From contig LGGY01000137.1 in the NCBI GenBank assembly GCA_001509335.1, positions 1 through 18,882 on the forward strand: a stretch of 18,882 bases of DNA. The letters are read 5' to 3'. The DNA is from Fidelibacterota bacterium 46_43. Lineage in GTDB: Bacteria > Fidelibacterota > Fidelibacteria > Fidelibacterales > Fidelibacteraceae. The notes under the pieces are model-generated. The model saw only the letters and a program-made list of their open reading frames with translations. It was not told the DNA's origin and ran no database searches. Shown in pieces: positions 1 through 8,704 of this stretch; the stretch's first letter is position 1; every line of letters begins with the position of its first letter. A program made the position numbers and the translations under genes.

Positions 1-13
1 ACCACGCACCTCG

Positions 14-958
14 CTAATCGAAACTCTCTATTTCAACATCAGCTGCCCCGCAATTTTCCTTCACCTGCTTTGGTGTTTTGGCTCCGGGGATAACGGTATG
101 GGTGGCAGGATGGGAAATGCAGAATTTCAGGGCAATCTGGGCTTTGGTGTATTGGGGATATCTTTCGTACAAAGGCTGGAGTTTGTCCAGTTCCTTCAAA
201 TAACGTTCCAGTTTTTCCGGAGACAGGTTCATGCTCCGGTGGTCTTCCTTGTCGAAACGGGTTTCTTTGGTAAATTTCCCTGTAAGAAAACCGAAAAGCA
301 GGGGTATCCGGACAATCACACCGGTCCCGTATTCCTGAGCTTTGGGGAAAAGAACCTCCTCCGCCTCCCGCTCCAGCAAATTATAGCGGACCTGAATCAC
401 ATCGATCAAGTCCTTGTGTTCATCCAGAATAAAGGCCTGATTCGTTTCCTGAAAACTTTGGACACTCCATCCGGCATGGAGAATTTTACCGTCTTTTTTC
501 AATTGTTCCAGGGCCAACCAGGGATCATCCTTTTTCAGATTATCCGTATCCCCGCTGTGAAGCTGGAGAATATCCAGAGCTTCCACGTTCAGGCGTTTCA
601 GGCTCTTTTCCGCAGCGGAGATAATGTACTCTTTGGTATAAGTCTGGCGAATGGGACCATAGCCTTGGTCGTCATTCTCTACGGCATGGTAAAAATCATT
701 GCCAGCTTTTGTGGCAATAATAATATCCTTTTTGCCGCCCCGTTCCTTCAGGACTTCGGCTATCAGTTCTTCCGAGTGGCCGAATCCGTACACATCGGCA
801 GTATCCACCAGGGTTACACCTTCATCAAATGCGGTATGGAGAGCTTTTTTTGACACCTCATCGTCGGTTTTACCCCAGTTTGTGCCTCCAATAGCCCAGG
901 CTCCGAAACCAATCACCGAGACCTTTGGACCTCTTTTTCCAAGCTGAATATATTTCAT
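14..958 (-). CDS. Aldo/keto reductase
   Basis: A 314-residue NAD(P)H-dependent oxidoreductase of the aldo/keto reductase superfamily: a cytoplasmic TIM-barrel enzyme that reduces carbonyls to alcohols. The substrate cannot be told from sequence. Seen: the N-terminal LGxRGPKVSVIGFG strand, then the usual catalytic tetrad as Asp52 and Tyr57 (VDTADVYG), Lys84 (IATKAG) and His134 (LQLHSGD), and the VIPGAKTPKQV cofactor-phosphate segment near the C-terminus. The ATG at 958 is chosen because GGAGA lies about six bases upstream; the in-frame extension to 970 would start at a TTG inside that ribosome-binding site. The layout (small-domain VIRIPLLFGFLTGKF, family length about 310-330) resembles the YajO/YccK-like group. 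It lies 56 bases downstream of the U32 gene on the same strand, so the two may be co-transcribed. Confidence 0.93.
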   Translation of the reverse strand: MKYIQLGKRGPKVSVIGFGAWAIGGTNWGKTDDEVSKKALHTAFDEGVTLVDTADVYGFGHSEELIAEVLKERGGKKDIIIATKAGNDFYHAVENDDQGYGPIRQTYTKEYIISAAEKSLKRLNVEALDILQLHSGDTDNLKKDDPWLALEQLKKDGKILHAGWSVQSFQETNQAFILDEHKDLIDVIQVRYNLLEREAEEVLFPKAQEYGTGVIVRIPLLFGFLTGKFTKETRFDKEDHRSMNLSPEKLERYLKELDKLQPLYERYPQYTKAQIALKFCISHPATHTVIPGAKTPKQVKENCGAADVEIESFD

Positions 959-1014
959 GGGAATCTCCAAAAATTCTTTTGTTTAATGACTTTAAGGAAG
1001 TCTTCGTTACAACT

Positions 1015-2361
1015 TCACTCTGTTTTCTGTCGGAGGAAAGCATAATCTCCGGGATCCTGAGGCAGGAGAATCCGGACATTTTCCGCACCTCCATGGGCTG
1101 TCTCCAGACTTTCTCCCTTGAGATTTTCCATGACCCGGAGTGTAAAAGGAATCGTTTCCCGGGGAGTGATCAGCTCCAACTCTGATTCGGTTTTCATCCG
1201 GTTTTTTACTTCGAATGTCCCCATGGAGGATGATTCGTCATACGATTTCAGGATGCCTGTCACCCGGTATCGGAAACCGGCGGAATAGCCATCCTCAAAA
1301 TTTTCTCCGTATTGCCGGGGATTCCGGGTGTAGAAACCGGTAGTATAAGTCCGTGAACTAAGCGTGAGAAGGTCTCTCAAATGATCCGGATTGAAAGGTT
1401 GGCCTGCTGACATATCGTCAATAGCCCGCCGGTAGCTTCTGGCAGTCATGGCGGCATACCATGCCGATTTGGTCCGCCCTTCTACCTTGAAACTCACAAC
1501 ACCGGCTTTTACCAGATCCGGGAGGAGTTCAATGGCACAAAGGTCACGGGAATTCATAAGGTAGGTACCGAAAGTATCCTCAAAAATCGGCATTTTTTCG
1601 TGATGGTGTTTCGGTTCGGAAAGGGTGAACCCATCCGGGATCGGAATGGTGGTTTCATAGGGGGATTGGGATTTTTCCACCTCCAGGATAGATCCTTTTT
1701 CCCAGGCCAGCTTGTATTCCCAACGACAACTGTTGGTGCAGGTCCCCTGATTGGCATCCCGGTGGTTCAGGTAGTTGGATATCAGGCAGCGGCCGGAGTA
1801 AGCAATGCAGATAGCACCGTGGACAAAGGCTTCCAGCTCTATATCCGGTACTTTTTGGTGTATCTCTGCGATTTCATTCAGGTGGAGTTCACGGGAAAGG
1901 ATAATCCTCCGGACTCCCAGATCCCGCCAGAAGTGGACAGTAGTCCAGTTGGTGGTATTGGCCTGGGTACTCAGATGAATGGGAATGTGAGGATGGCGCT
2001 TCAAGGCCAGGGCAATGAGTCCCGGGTCGCTCATGATCAGCCCGTCCGGTTCCCATGCCGCTACACGGTCCAGCTCGTTTAAAAAACCATCTACTTTCAG
2101 GTTGTGGGCGTATATGTTCATCGCCAGATAAATTTTTTTGCCCTGGCGATGAGTATATGTGACAGCTTCCTCAAGGCTCTCCCGGCGAAATCCAATTTCC
2201 CGGGTCCGCAGGGAATACTTTGGTACCCCGGCATACACCGCATCGGCTCCGAAAGCCAGAGCAACCCGAAGTTTTTCCGGGTCACCTGCCGGGAGAAGCA
2301 GTTCGGGAGAACGGGTTCGAGCGGAACTGGAATGCCGTATGGGGGATGTGGTTTCTTCCAT
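1015..2361 (-). CDS. U32 family protein, probable tRNA/rRNA hydroxylation factor (TrhP/RlhA-like)
   Basis: A 448-residue protein of peptidase family U32. Members were once called collagenase-like proteases, but characterised relatives (E. coli TrhP/YegQ and RlhA/YdcP) support prephenate-dependent hydroxylation of tRNA U34 or 23S rRNA. Seen: the N-terminal PELLLPAGDPEKL strand and AVYAG, and the family signature AFVHGAICIAYSGRC with Cys185 and Cys192, followed by Cys208 and Cys212 (GTCTNSC). This four-cysteine set could hold an Fe-S cluster. A C-terminal beta domain (about 355-448) matches the ~450-residue length of the TrhP class better than shorter U32 proteins. The ATG at 2361 is the only good start in frame, but no clear Shine-Dalgarno sequence precedes it. 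The gene is divergent from the C25 peptidase. TrhP versus another U32 subfamily is inference from length. Confidence 0.88.
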   Translation of the reverse strand: MEETTSPIRHSSSARTRSPELLLPAGDPEKLRVALAFGADAVYAGVPKYSLRTREIGFRRESLEEAVTYTHRQGKKIYLAMNIYAHNLKVDGFLNELDRVAAWEPDGLIMSDPGLIALALKRHPHIPIHLSTQANTTNWTTVHFWRDLGVRRIILSRELHLNEIAEIHQKVPDIELEAFVHGAICIAYSGRCLISNYLNHRDANQGTCTNSCRWEYKLAWEKGSILEVEKSQSPYETTIPIPDGFTLSEPKHHHEKMPIFEDTFGTYLMNSRDLCAIELLPDLVKAGVVSFKVEGRTKSAWYAAMTARSYRRAIDDMSAGQPFNPDHLRDLLTLSSRTYTTGFYTRNPRQYGENFEDGYSAGFRYRVTGILKSYDESSSMGTFEVKNRMKTESELELITPRETIPFTLRVMENLKGESLETAHGGAENVRILLPQDPGDYAFLRQKTE

Positions 2362-2500
2362 AGGATGAAGTTACGTTTTTTGATGAAGGAAAAGAAGTCC
2401 TGGTTCAAAGGCTATACAGGGCAGGTACGAGGTGTTCCTCATCACGTATCCATGGGCATGAGTTGTTGTATAGACAAAAAAAACTTCGGAAATTAGATGA
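2362..2500. promoter_or_regulatory. Divergent intergenic region with two facing -10-like boxes
   Basis: This 139-base gap separates two divergent genes, so it should hold promoters for both. A 7-mer occurs as inverted copies: CTATACA at 2412-2418 and TGTATAG at 2467-2473. Read on the minus strand the first gives TATAGC about 50 bases before the U32 start; read on the plus strand the second gives TATAGA about 27 bases before the C25 start. Neither has a convincing -35 box at the standard spacing, so the promoter call rests mainly on gene geometry. The plus-strand ribosome-binding site is weak (CGGAAATTAGATGA before the ATG). Confidence 0.3.
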
Positions 2501-5500
2501 ATGATTAAATCCCACTTAAAAAAAGCCGGAATGGCGGCTGTGATGGTTTTTCTGGCAACGGCGGGACTTTATCCGGCACCGCTTGTTCTTTCACCGGCCG
2601 AAGGACAGGTACCGGTGCAGGTCCGCAAGCCGGTGGCAGGACAGCTTACCCTTGAGATACATATTCCCCAACTCATTCTGGAATCCGTTGTTTCACCGGC
2701 GGGAGACAGTTATACCCAAATCCGGATGGAGGGGCAGTATACCACCCGGGAACCGGGCCATCCCGAACTCCCGGTAATCCGCCGATTGATACGGGTCCCG
2801 GCGGACCGCTCCCTGAGTGTGACCCTGGACGATTCATCCCAAACATCTCTGCTCTTAAGCAGTTATGCCCTGCCAAACACTGTCTGGCCGGTCCAGCCTT
2901 CTTTACCCAAACGGCCGGATGTTAAACCCATTTTCCAGAATCCCGACATCCGGGTTTATAACCAGAAAACCCGTTTTCCGGCCGCTACCCTGACCGATCT
3001 GGGTATCCTGCGGCAGGAACGGATTTACCGGCTGGATGTCTACCCTGTCAATTATGATCCCCAAACAGGTCGTCTGGACCTGCGGAAGTCCCTTTCCCTG
3101 ACCCTCACCGAATCCCCCGGAAAAGTGATGAACACCCCGGCACCCTCTCCCCTCTTTTCCAAACTCACGGCGCCGCTTCTCAGCACCTCCGACGAACCAC
3201 CCTCCCTCATTCAATCCCCACCAGGATACCTTATTGTCACGCCCTCTCAGTTTGAACCAGCCCTGGAGGAGTTCATCACCTGGAAAACCCGCCGTGGCTT
3301 TCAGGTGGATGTTCTGATCCTGGAAAGCCTGGGAAATCCGGATACAGCCACAATACGGGATGCCATCCACGACCGGTACCTGAATCCGCCGCCGGGACAC
3401 ACATCCCCCTCCTTTTTGCTATTGGTTGGCGATGAAGAACATATCCCCGTTTTCATGGGTAAAAATGATAATCATTTTACCGATCTCCCTTATGTAACCG
3501 TCACCGAAGGCGATTATCTGCCGGACATGTATACAGGACGCCTGGCCATCCGGTCGGTCACTGAGCTCACGCACCATCTGAATAAAATCCTGTGGGTGGA
3601 AAAATATACGTATAACGATCCTTCTCATCTGAACAATGTGATGCTTATCGCCGGATGGGATGCCAATAATGCCAAAAAGTACGGCTATCCGGCGGTAAAT
3701 TATGCCCGCGACCACTACCTGAACACGATGACGGGTTTTAACACGTACAGCTTTCTGTCCAGCCAGGCAGGAGAATTTACCACAGCAGTCCGAAACCGGC
3801 TTAATACAGGCCACAGCCTGATTTACTACACCGGTCACGGCTCTGCCACATCCTGGCAGGATCCGGCGGTCAGCACCATCGAACTGGCAAATATTCAGTC
3901 CTACAATGCCGCCCCTCTGGTGATCACCAACGGCTGCCAGACATCCAATTTTGCCATCGACAACAGTTTCAGCGAAACCCTGGCCCGCATGGAAAACAAA
4001 GGGGCATCGGCAGTGATCGGGGCGACAAATGATTCCTATTGGGATGCAGATCTCTGGTGGGCGGTAGGACTCTACACCATCGGGGCGGACGGGCGAACCC
4101 CCACACCGGAAGAGACCGGCACAGGGATGTTTGATATTCCTTTTACCCGGACGGATCTGGATAATCCTTCAGCTCTTATTTATGCCGGAAATTTGGCTGT
4201 TCTGCAAGCCGGGTCATCTTTATCACGGTACTATTGGGAAGTCTATGAACTGTTCGGTGATCCGTCCATGACTCTCCGCTTCGGTGAATCCGAACCCCTT
4301 GCCGTCTTTAGTGAAAACCACATCGCCTGGAGCGCAGTGGATTTCTCCGTGGATGTGAACGGCATTCCCTATGCTCTGGCAGCCCTTTCCCGGGGGGATT
4401 CCCTCATCGCTGCTGCCTATACCGACGACTGGGGGCTCGCAACCCTCACCTTTCCTCCCCTGAACAGTCTGGAGGATCTCCGGCTGACAGTCACTGCACC
4501 GGGTTTCATCCCCTATGAAAAAATCATCACAGTGATTGAACCATCCCAATTGATCGCAGACAAAGATACCCTGGCCATCCTAACGGCTGATACCCTGACC
4601 GTCACGATTCAGGATCCGGAAAACAATCCACTGAAAAATATGGAAATTTTTGCTTTGTCCCCGGGGTATGCATCGGATACAGTATTGACCGATGTAAACG
4701 GACACGCCAGGTTATTCCTCACCGTCCCTTACGGACCTACTCTCACCCTGTTTGCCCGGGATCCGGCAGCTTATTATCCCCTTCGGCGGGATACACTCAT
4801 CATCACCGGCGGACAGGATTTTACCGCAGCAGAACTTCATTTATCCTCCCAATATGGCGTAAAGGATTCCCTCCTTCTGAGGATTCCCTTCACCCTGACA
4901 GGATGGGCGGCGGATACAGCTGTCCAGGTATGGTATACGCAGGACGGCCTCTCTTTTTCGGGAGGAAACGACACCCTCTCAGTGGAAACAAATGTCCCCA
5001 AGCCCCTGTTTGCCGCCATCACGGCACCGGGATATAATACCTACCACCGAACATTCCCTCTGGTATCCCTTTTCACAAACCTTTCCGGATCCGTGACCGA
5101 TACAACCGGGGTGCCTGTCCCGGGAGCCGAAATCCGGCTTGAGGGCAACAATTACCGCACTTACACCTTTTTTACAGACGATTCCGGCGCTTTTCGATCC
5201 GCCAATCCCCTGTATATGGAGCCTTTGGATCTTCACATCCGGGCATTTGGATATGAAAAAACCGACACCCTCTTCATTCCCCGGTGGCCGGACGATTCCC
5301 TCACCCTGGAGCTGAAAGAGAGTCCACGCCGGCTCTGGATTGCCCGGGTTTACGATATTATTTACGGAAAACCCCTCGAGGCGCAGTACCGCCTGTATAT
5401 CGGCAACAGCGACTCCCTTTACGCTGAAGGGGTCTGCACCAGTGCACCCGATTCCAACCTGCAGGTTTTGCTTCCTGATTACAACTATACCCTGCTTCTG

Positions 5501-7165
5501 ACCCTGCCGGGCTATGTGCCAATCCGACAGGAGTTCAACACAAATGAAGCGCCATACACCGATTTCCCCATGTCTCTCCGAAGCGGATACCTGGTCATCA
5601 ACGACGATTCGCCCAAACGGTACAAAGATAAACACCAGACCATACCCCTTTTGGATGAAACATCCAGGAATTCCGCTTTTCTCATGGCCGATATTCTCCG
5701 GGATGCGGGACTATCTGTCTCAGTGAAAAACAGCACGGATATCAACCCCTCACTCCTCTCCACCTACAACGGCGTCATCTATTCACGGGGTGCCGATCAA
5801 CAACCTGTAACAAGCACCATCCAAACTGCTTTGAAAAAGTATCTGGACTGGGGCGGACCCTTACTGATTGAAGGGGGTGAACTGGCGTATAAACATTACG
5901 AGGATGATTTCGGCAGGGATGTGCTTCATATCAGCAACTGGATTTTTGATAAAGGCGGAGCTGTAACCATTACACCGGAAGGCCGGGATATGATGCAAAA
6001 TTTTTATCCGCTCCCCGGTGAATTGGAACATACCTATAGTGTTTATGGCGACCAAGATGTGGTGGAAGCGGCACCCGGTGTGGTTTCTTTAGGATCCTGG
6101 AGCGAACGGGATGCTTACAGTTCACTGCTTCTGGTACCTGATACCCTTACCTACATGTCCTTTCATTTCGCCTCCCTGAACCGCCCGGCGGACCGTCATC
6201 ACCTGCTGTGGAATCTGATCCGCCTGCTGCCTTTTTTCAATCCTCACATCGACTACGCACCTTATGCCTGGATTGACACCTACGAAGTTCCCATAAATGA
6301 CACTATCGTTGTAGATCCCCTTGAAACAGCATGGGATCCGGACGGAGACAGCCTGACCCTTGGATCCGTTTACATCAACACCCTGCACGGAAGCTACACA
6401 TCTGATTCCACCGGTAAAAAAATCATCTATACCGCTCCGGCTTATTCCGGAGTTTCCGATACTCTTTTTTACACCGTATCGGACGGAAAATATACCGACG
6501 AAGGCATGATTATCCTGACGATTACGGGAAATAATCCTCCTTCTGCCGTGACCCTTTTGGATCCACCGGATTATTATATTAACCGGGACAGCAGCTCAGT
6601 GATTCTCAGATGGAGTGCGTCCACGGATCCCGATCCGGACACCCTCAGCTATCTGCTGGGAATGAGCCAGTACGACGGACTTCATCTCATGGATACCCTG
6701 CTGATCACACAGGACACACTCCTGCGGGTTTTTCCCGCTGACCTGGGATTTGCCCCCGATCTGTCCATCACCTGGCAGGTCCGGGTTACAGACGGCCGGG
6801 ATACAAGCCGCTCATCGGGGATCCGCCATTTCACCATGGACAGTTCAGCCTTCAACGCCCTGGATCCGGAAGATCTTTTGCCTGTCATATTCAGTGCAGG
6901 TCCCAACTATCCCAATCCCTTCAATCCCATGACCACCATTCCACTGGCTTTGCCGGATGCCGATGAGGTTACCCTGACTATTTTCAATCTTCGCGGCGCC
7001 CGGATTCGGCGTATGGGCCCCTTTGCCTATCCTGCCGGTTATCACCAGTTGGTTTGGGACGGTCGGGATGAACAGGGACACAATGTGGGCACAGGTCTTT
7101 ACATTGGGAAAATCCAGACCCGGTGTGGACACACGTCCACACTTAAAATGATTCATCTTAAATAA
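2501..7165 (+). CDS. Secreted gingipain-type (C25) cysteine peptidase with T9SS/FlgD-like C-terminal domain
   Basis: A 1554-residue multidomain exported peptidase. Residues 1-26 form a signal peptide (KKAG basic end, then MAAVMVFLATAGLYPA). About 45-205 resembles the C25 propeptide. Residues 240-595 form the caspase-fold catalytic domain: His446 in YYTGHGSATSW and Cys479 in VITNGCQTSNF are 33 residues apart, as in gingipain RgpB (His211/Cys244), and YELFGDPSM closes the domain as in the family. An Ig-like stretch follows, then a carboxypeptidase-regulatory-like domain (about 860-940), a flavodoxin/GATase-like alpha-beta region (about 1028-1245), a cadherin/Ig-like repeat (about 1253-1345), a fibronectin-like repeat (about 1347-1447), and a terminal FlgD-like domain (about 1464-1554) opening with NYPNPFNPMTTI and ending GLYIGKIQT...LKMIHLK. 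This last domain is typical of type IX secretion cargo in FCB bacteria. Likely role: digestion of extracellular protein. It is the only plus-strand gene and converges with tmk. Confidence 0.93.
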   Translation: MIKSHLKKAGMAAVMVFLATAGLYPAPLVLSPAEGQVPVQVRKPVAGQLTLEIHIPQLILESVVSPAGDSYTQIRMEGQYTTREPGHPELPVIRRLIRVPADRSLSVTLDDSSQTSLLLSSYALPNTVWPVQPSLPKRPDVKPIFQNPDIRVYNQKTRFPAATLTDLGILRQERIYRLDVYPVNYDPQTGRLDLRKSLSLTLTESPGKVMNTPAPSPLFSKLTAPLLSTSDEPPSLIQSPPGYLIVTPSQFEPALEEFITWKTRRGFQVDVLILESLGNPDTATIRDAIHDRYLNPPPGHTSPSFLLLVGDEEHIPVFMGKNDNHFTDLPYVTVTEGDYLPDMYTGRLAIRSVTELTHHLNKILWVEKYTYNDPSHLNNVMLIAGWDANNAKKYGYPAVNYARDHYLNTMTGFNTYSFLSSQAGEFTTAVRNRLNTGHSLIYYTGHGSATSWQDPAVSTIELANIQSYNAAPLVITNGCQTSNFAIDNSFSETLARMENKGASAVIGATNDSYWDADLWWAVGLYTIGADGRTPTPEETGTGMFDIPFTRTDLDNPSALIYAGNLAVLQAGSSLSRYYWEVYELFGDPSMTLRFGESEPLAVFSENHIAWSAVDFSVDVNGIPYALAALSRGDSLIAAAYTDDWGLATLTFPPLNSLEDLRLTVTAPGFIPYEKIITVIEPSQLIADKDTLAILTADTLTVTIQDPENNPLKNMEIFALSPGYASDTVLTDVNGHARLFLTVPYGPTLTLFARDPAAYYPLRRDTLIITGGQDFTAAELHLSSQYGVKDSLLLRIPFTLTGWAADTAVQVWYTQDGLSFSGGNDTLSVETNVPKPLFAAITAPGYNTYHRTFPLVSLFTNLSGSVTDTTGVPVPGAEIRLEGNNYRTYTFFTDDSGAFRSANPLYMEPLDLHIRAFGYEKTDTLFIPRWPDDSLTLELKESPRRLWIARVYDIIYGKPLEAQYRLYIGNSDSLYAEGVCTSAPDSNLQVLLPDYNYTLLLTLPGYVPIRQEFNTNEAPYTDFPMSLRSGYLVINDDSPKRYKDKHQTIPLLDETSRNSAFLMADILRDAGLSVSVKNSTDINPSLLSTYNGVIYSRGADQQPVTSTIQTALKKYLDWGGPLLIEGGELAYKHYEDDFGRDVLHISNWIFDKGGAVTITPEGRDMMQNFYPLPGELEHTYSVYGDQDVVEAAPGVVSLGSWSERDAYSSLLLVPDTLTYMSFHFASLNRPADRHHLLWNLIRLLPFFNPHIDYAPYAWIDTYEVPINDTIVVDPLETAWDPDGDSLTLGSVYINTLHGSYTSDSTGKKIIYTAPAYSGVSDTLFYTVSDGKYTDEGMIILTITGNNPPSAVTLLDPPDYYINRDSSSVILRWSASTDPDPDTLSYLLGMSQYDGLHLMDTLLITQDTLLRVFPADLGFAPDLSITWQVRVTDGRDTSRSSGIRHFTMDSSAFNALDPEDLLPVIFSAGPNYPNPFNPMTTIPLALPDADEVTLTIFNLRGARIRRMGPFAYPAGYHQLVWDGRDEQGHNVGTGLYIGKIQTRCGHTSTLKMIHLK

Positions 7166-7170
7166 GTCGA

Positions 7171-7189
7171 TTTTTTATACTGGAAAAAA
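7171..7189. terminator. Possible bidirectional AT-rich terminator
   Basis: In the 26-base gap between the convergent C25 and tmk stop codons, six Ts (7171-7176) and six As (7184-7189) can form a T/A hairpin with loop ATACTGG. Each strand would then have a U-run at the expected place. The stem has no G-C pair, so it is weak; the call depends on the convergent layout. Confidence 0.3.
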
Positions 7190-7191
7190 GA

Positions 7192-7824
7192 TCAGATATA
7201 GTGTCTTTTTAGGAGTTCTTTATAAATTTTTCCCCGGATTTCCTGTTCGGTTTCATGGCCGTCCAAGACCCGGCAGCGATCCGGGTTTTGCCGGGCAATT
7301 TCCAGAAAACCCCGGCGGACTCTCTGGTGGAAGGCCAGCTTTTCATTTTCCATCCGGTCCGGTGATTTTCCGCTGGAAGCCATGCGTTCGGCGGATGTTT
7401 CAGGGGATATATCAAAGATAAAGGTCAGGTCGGGAACCAGATCATGGGCGCCGATGGCATTGATGCGATGTACCATGTCCAGATTCAGCTGCCGGCCATA
7501 GCCCTGATAGGCAGTGGTAGAATCGTAAAAACGGTCAGAGAGGACAATCTTCCCAGCATCCAGAGCCGGACGGATCACTTCAACCACCAACTGGCTTCTT
7601 GCTACGGCAAAGAGGAGAATTTCCGTTGTGGTATCCATTTCGGCATAGCGGGGATTCAGGAGGATTTCCCGGGCTGCTTCCCCGACTGCCGTCGAGCCGG
7701 GATCCCGGATTTGCAGCACCTCAAAGCCTTGATCCCGGAACATCTGGGCGGTATGCCGGACCTGGGTGCTTTTACCGCAACCATCCAATCCTTCGAAAGT
7801 GACAAGGCATCCTTTACGATCCAT
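7192..7824 (-). CDS. tmk: Thymidylate kinase (dTMP kinase)
   Basis: A 210-residue cytoplasmic kinase converting dTMP to dTDP with ATP, needed for dTTP supply. Seen: the P-loop FEGLDGCGKST (residues 10-20), the substrate-binding DRFYDSTTAYQGYGR (97-111, with the DRY/DRF-type motif), and a LID-like segment ASSGKSPDRME (149-159). The length is normal for the family. Oddity: the usual REPGGT thymidine-binding segment reads RDPGST (residues 40-45). The P-loop carries no Arg and the LID holds one Lys and one Arg, so assignment to the E. coli or human subtype is uncertain. The start ATG overlaps the last 11 bases of the upstream barrel-protein gene, so translation is probably coupled. It is the last gene of the priA operon. 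Confidence 0.93.
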   Translation of the reverse strand: MDRKGCLVTFEGLDGCGKSTQVRHTAQMFRDQGFEVLQIRDPGSTAVGEAAREILLNPRYAEMDTTTEILLFAVARSQLVVEVIRPALDAGKIVLSDRFYDSTTAYQGYGRQLNLDMVHRINAIGAHDLVPDLTFIFDISPETSAERMASSGKSPDRMENEKLAFHQRVRRGFLEIARQNPDRCRVLDGHETEQEIRGKIYKELLKRHYI

Positions 7825-8704
7825 GATAATAATTCACTCCAAATGTGCTGACCGTTCCCAATCCTCCATAACTAAAAAAAGAGAGTTGCAGGGTAACTTT
7901 GTCATAGCGGTATCGTCCTCCCAAAGCCAGTCCGGCAATGTAATCCCGTCCCAGGCTGTTGCTTTGCAATCCTCTCCGGCGGAAATCGAGTCCGGCAAGA
8001 AATTCCAGGGATAATCCGCTTTGAAAATATCCTCCCATGGTCAGGTTTTCAATGTCATGTTCCCCCCTGTAGCGGTAATCCAGATTCATAATAAGGGGCA
8101 GATAAAGCAGGGGATGACTCAGGGAAGCACGGATTTCATCCTCCATCGGTTCCGGATAATCTGTATAGGCCACACTCATCCGGGTTTTATCTGCCACGGG
8201 AATAATGGTTAGCCCATAGGTAAATACTCTGAAATGTTCCCGGCTGGCAGCAATATCTTCCGTCACGTAGCGAAAAGAAGCCCCCGCCTGGAGTTTTGAT
8301 GAAAGGCGATAACTCCAGGCACTGAAAAACTGGGTCCGTCCGGCACTGAAATCACCGTCGCTGTAACCTTCCGGATCCAGCCGTTCAAAATCGCCATAAT
8401 TTTCGTGGTTAATACCACCGGTGAGAACATGCTTTTGAACCTTATACCGGCCGGTCAGTTGGGAAACCCGGATATCCGCCGGCATCAGGGCCAGGTTCGC
8501 GGACAGGGAGTATAAAAACGCTTCGGGAATCAGGGAGGGATTAATCCAGACCTGATCCGGCAGATCTTTTAAGGCACCACCGGAGCGGGCAATACCCCAG
8601 TATTCCGGAGAGGCAAGAATATCCGCTTCAGGCATCACCTGAGCCGGCAGAAACGATCCCAATCCTCCCAGAAGCAATATGAAAATCAGTGTCTTACGCA
8701 TCAT
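7814..8704 (-). CDS. PorV/PorQ-like outer-membrane beta-barrel protein
   Basis: A 296-residue exported protein. A signal peptide covers residues 1-22 (MMRKTLIFILLLGGLGSFLPAQ). The mature start SPEYWGIARSGGALKDLPDQVWINPSLI resembles the conserved N-terminus of PorV/PorQ/UPF0164-type barrels, in which a small residue-rich ARS...GG...NP segment leads the barrel. Alternating hydrophobic and aromatic strands follow (for example HVLTGGINHENYGDFERLDP, KLQAGASFRYV, YIAGLALGGRY, STFGVNYY). PorQ and PorV act in type IX secretion (attachment/shuttling of cargo) in Bacteroidota; whether this protein does so is inference, supported by the C25 cargo-type gene facing it. It overlaps the upstream peptidase gene by 11 bases and tmk by 11 bases. 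The first of two adjacent ATGs is taken, with AAGGA upstream. It could also be an unrelated FadL-like or generic barrel. Confidence 0.62.
   Translation of the reverse strand: MMRKTLIFILLLGGLGSFLPAQVMPEADILASPEYWGIARSGGALKDLPDQVWINPSLIPEAFLYSLSANLALMPADIRVSQLTGRYKVQKHVLTGGINHENYGDFERLDPEGYSDGDFSAGRTQFFSAWSYRLSSKLQAGASFRYVTEDIAASREHFRVFTYGLTIIPVADKTRMSVAYTDYPEPMEDEIRASLSHPLLYLPLIMNLDYRYRGEHDIENLTMGGYFQSGLSLEFLAGLDFRRRGLQSNSLGRDYIAGLALGGRYRYDKVTLQLSFFSYGGLGTVSTFGVNYYHGS

Noticed and set aside
98..853. A 251-codon plus-strand open frame opposite the aldo/keto reductase
   Set aside because: Antisense shadow; all catalytic motifs are on the minus strand and the translated product has no family features.
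1015..2361. Calling the U32 protein a collagenase or protease
   Set aside because: The protease label is historical; characterised homologues act in RNA hydroxylation, so a peptidase call would mislead.
2501..7165. Many GGATCC and ATCCGG words as a possible uptake or regulatory signal
   Set aside because: They spread through coding sequence in line with preferred codons for Gly, Ser, Arg, Pro and Asp, and are not concentrated between genes.
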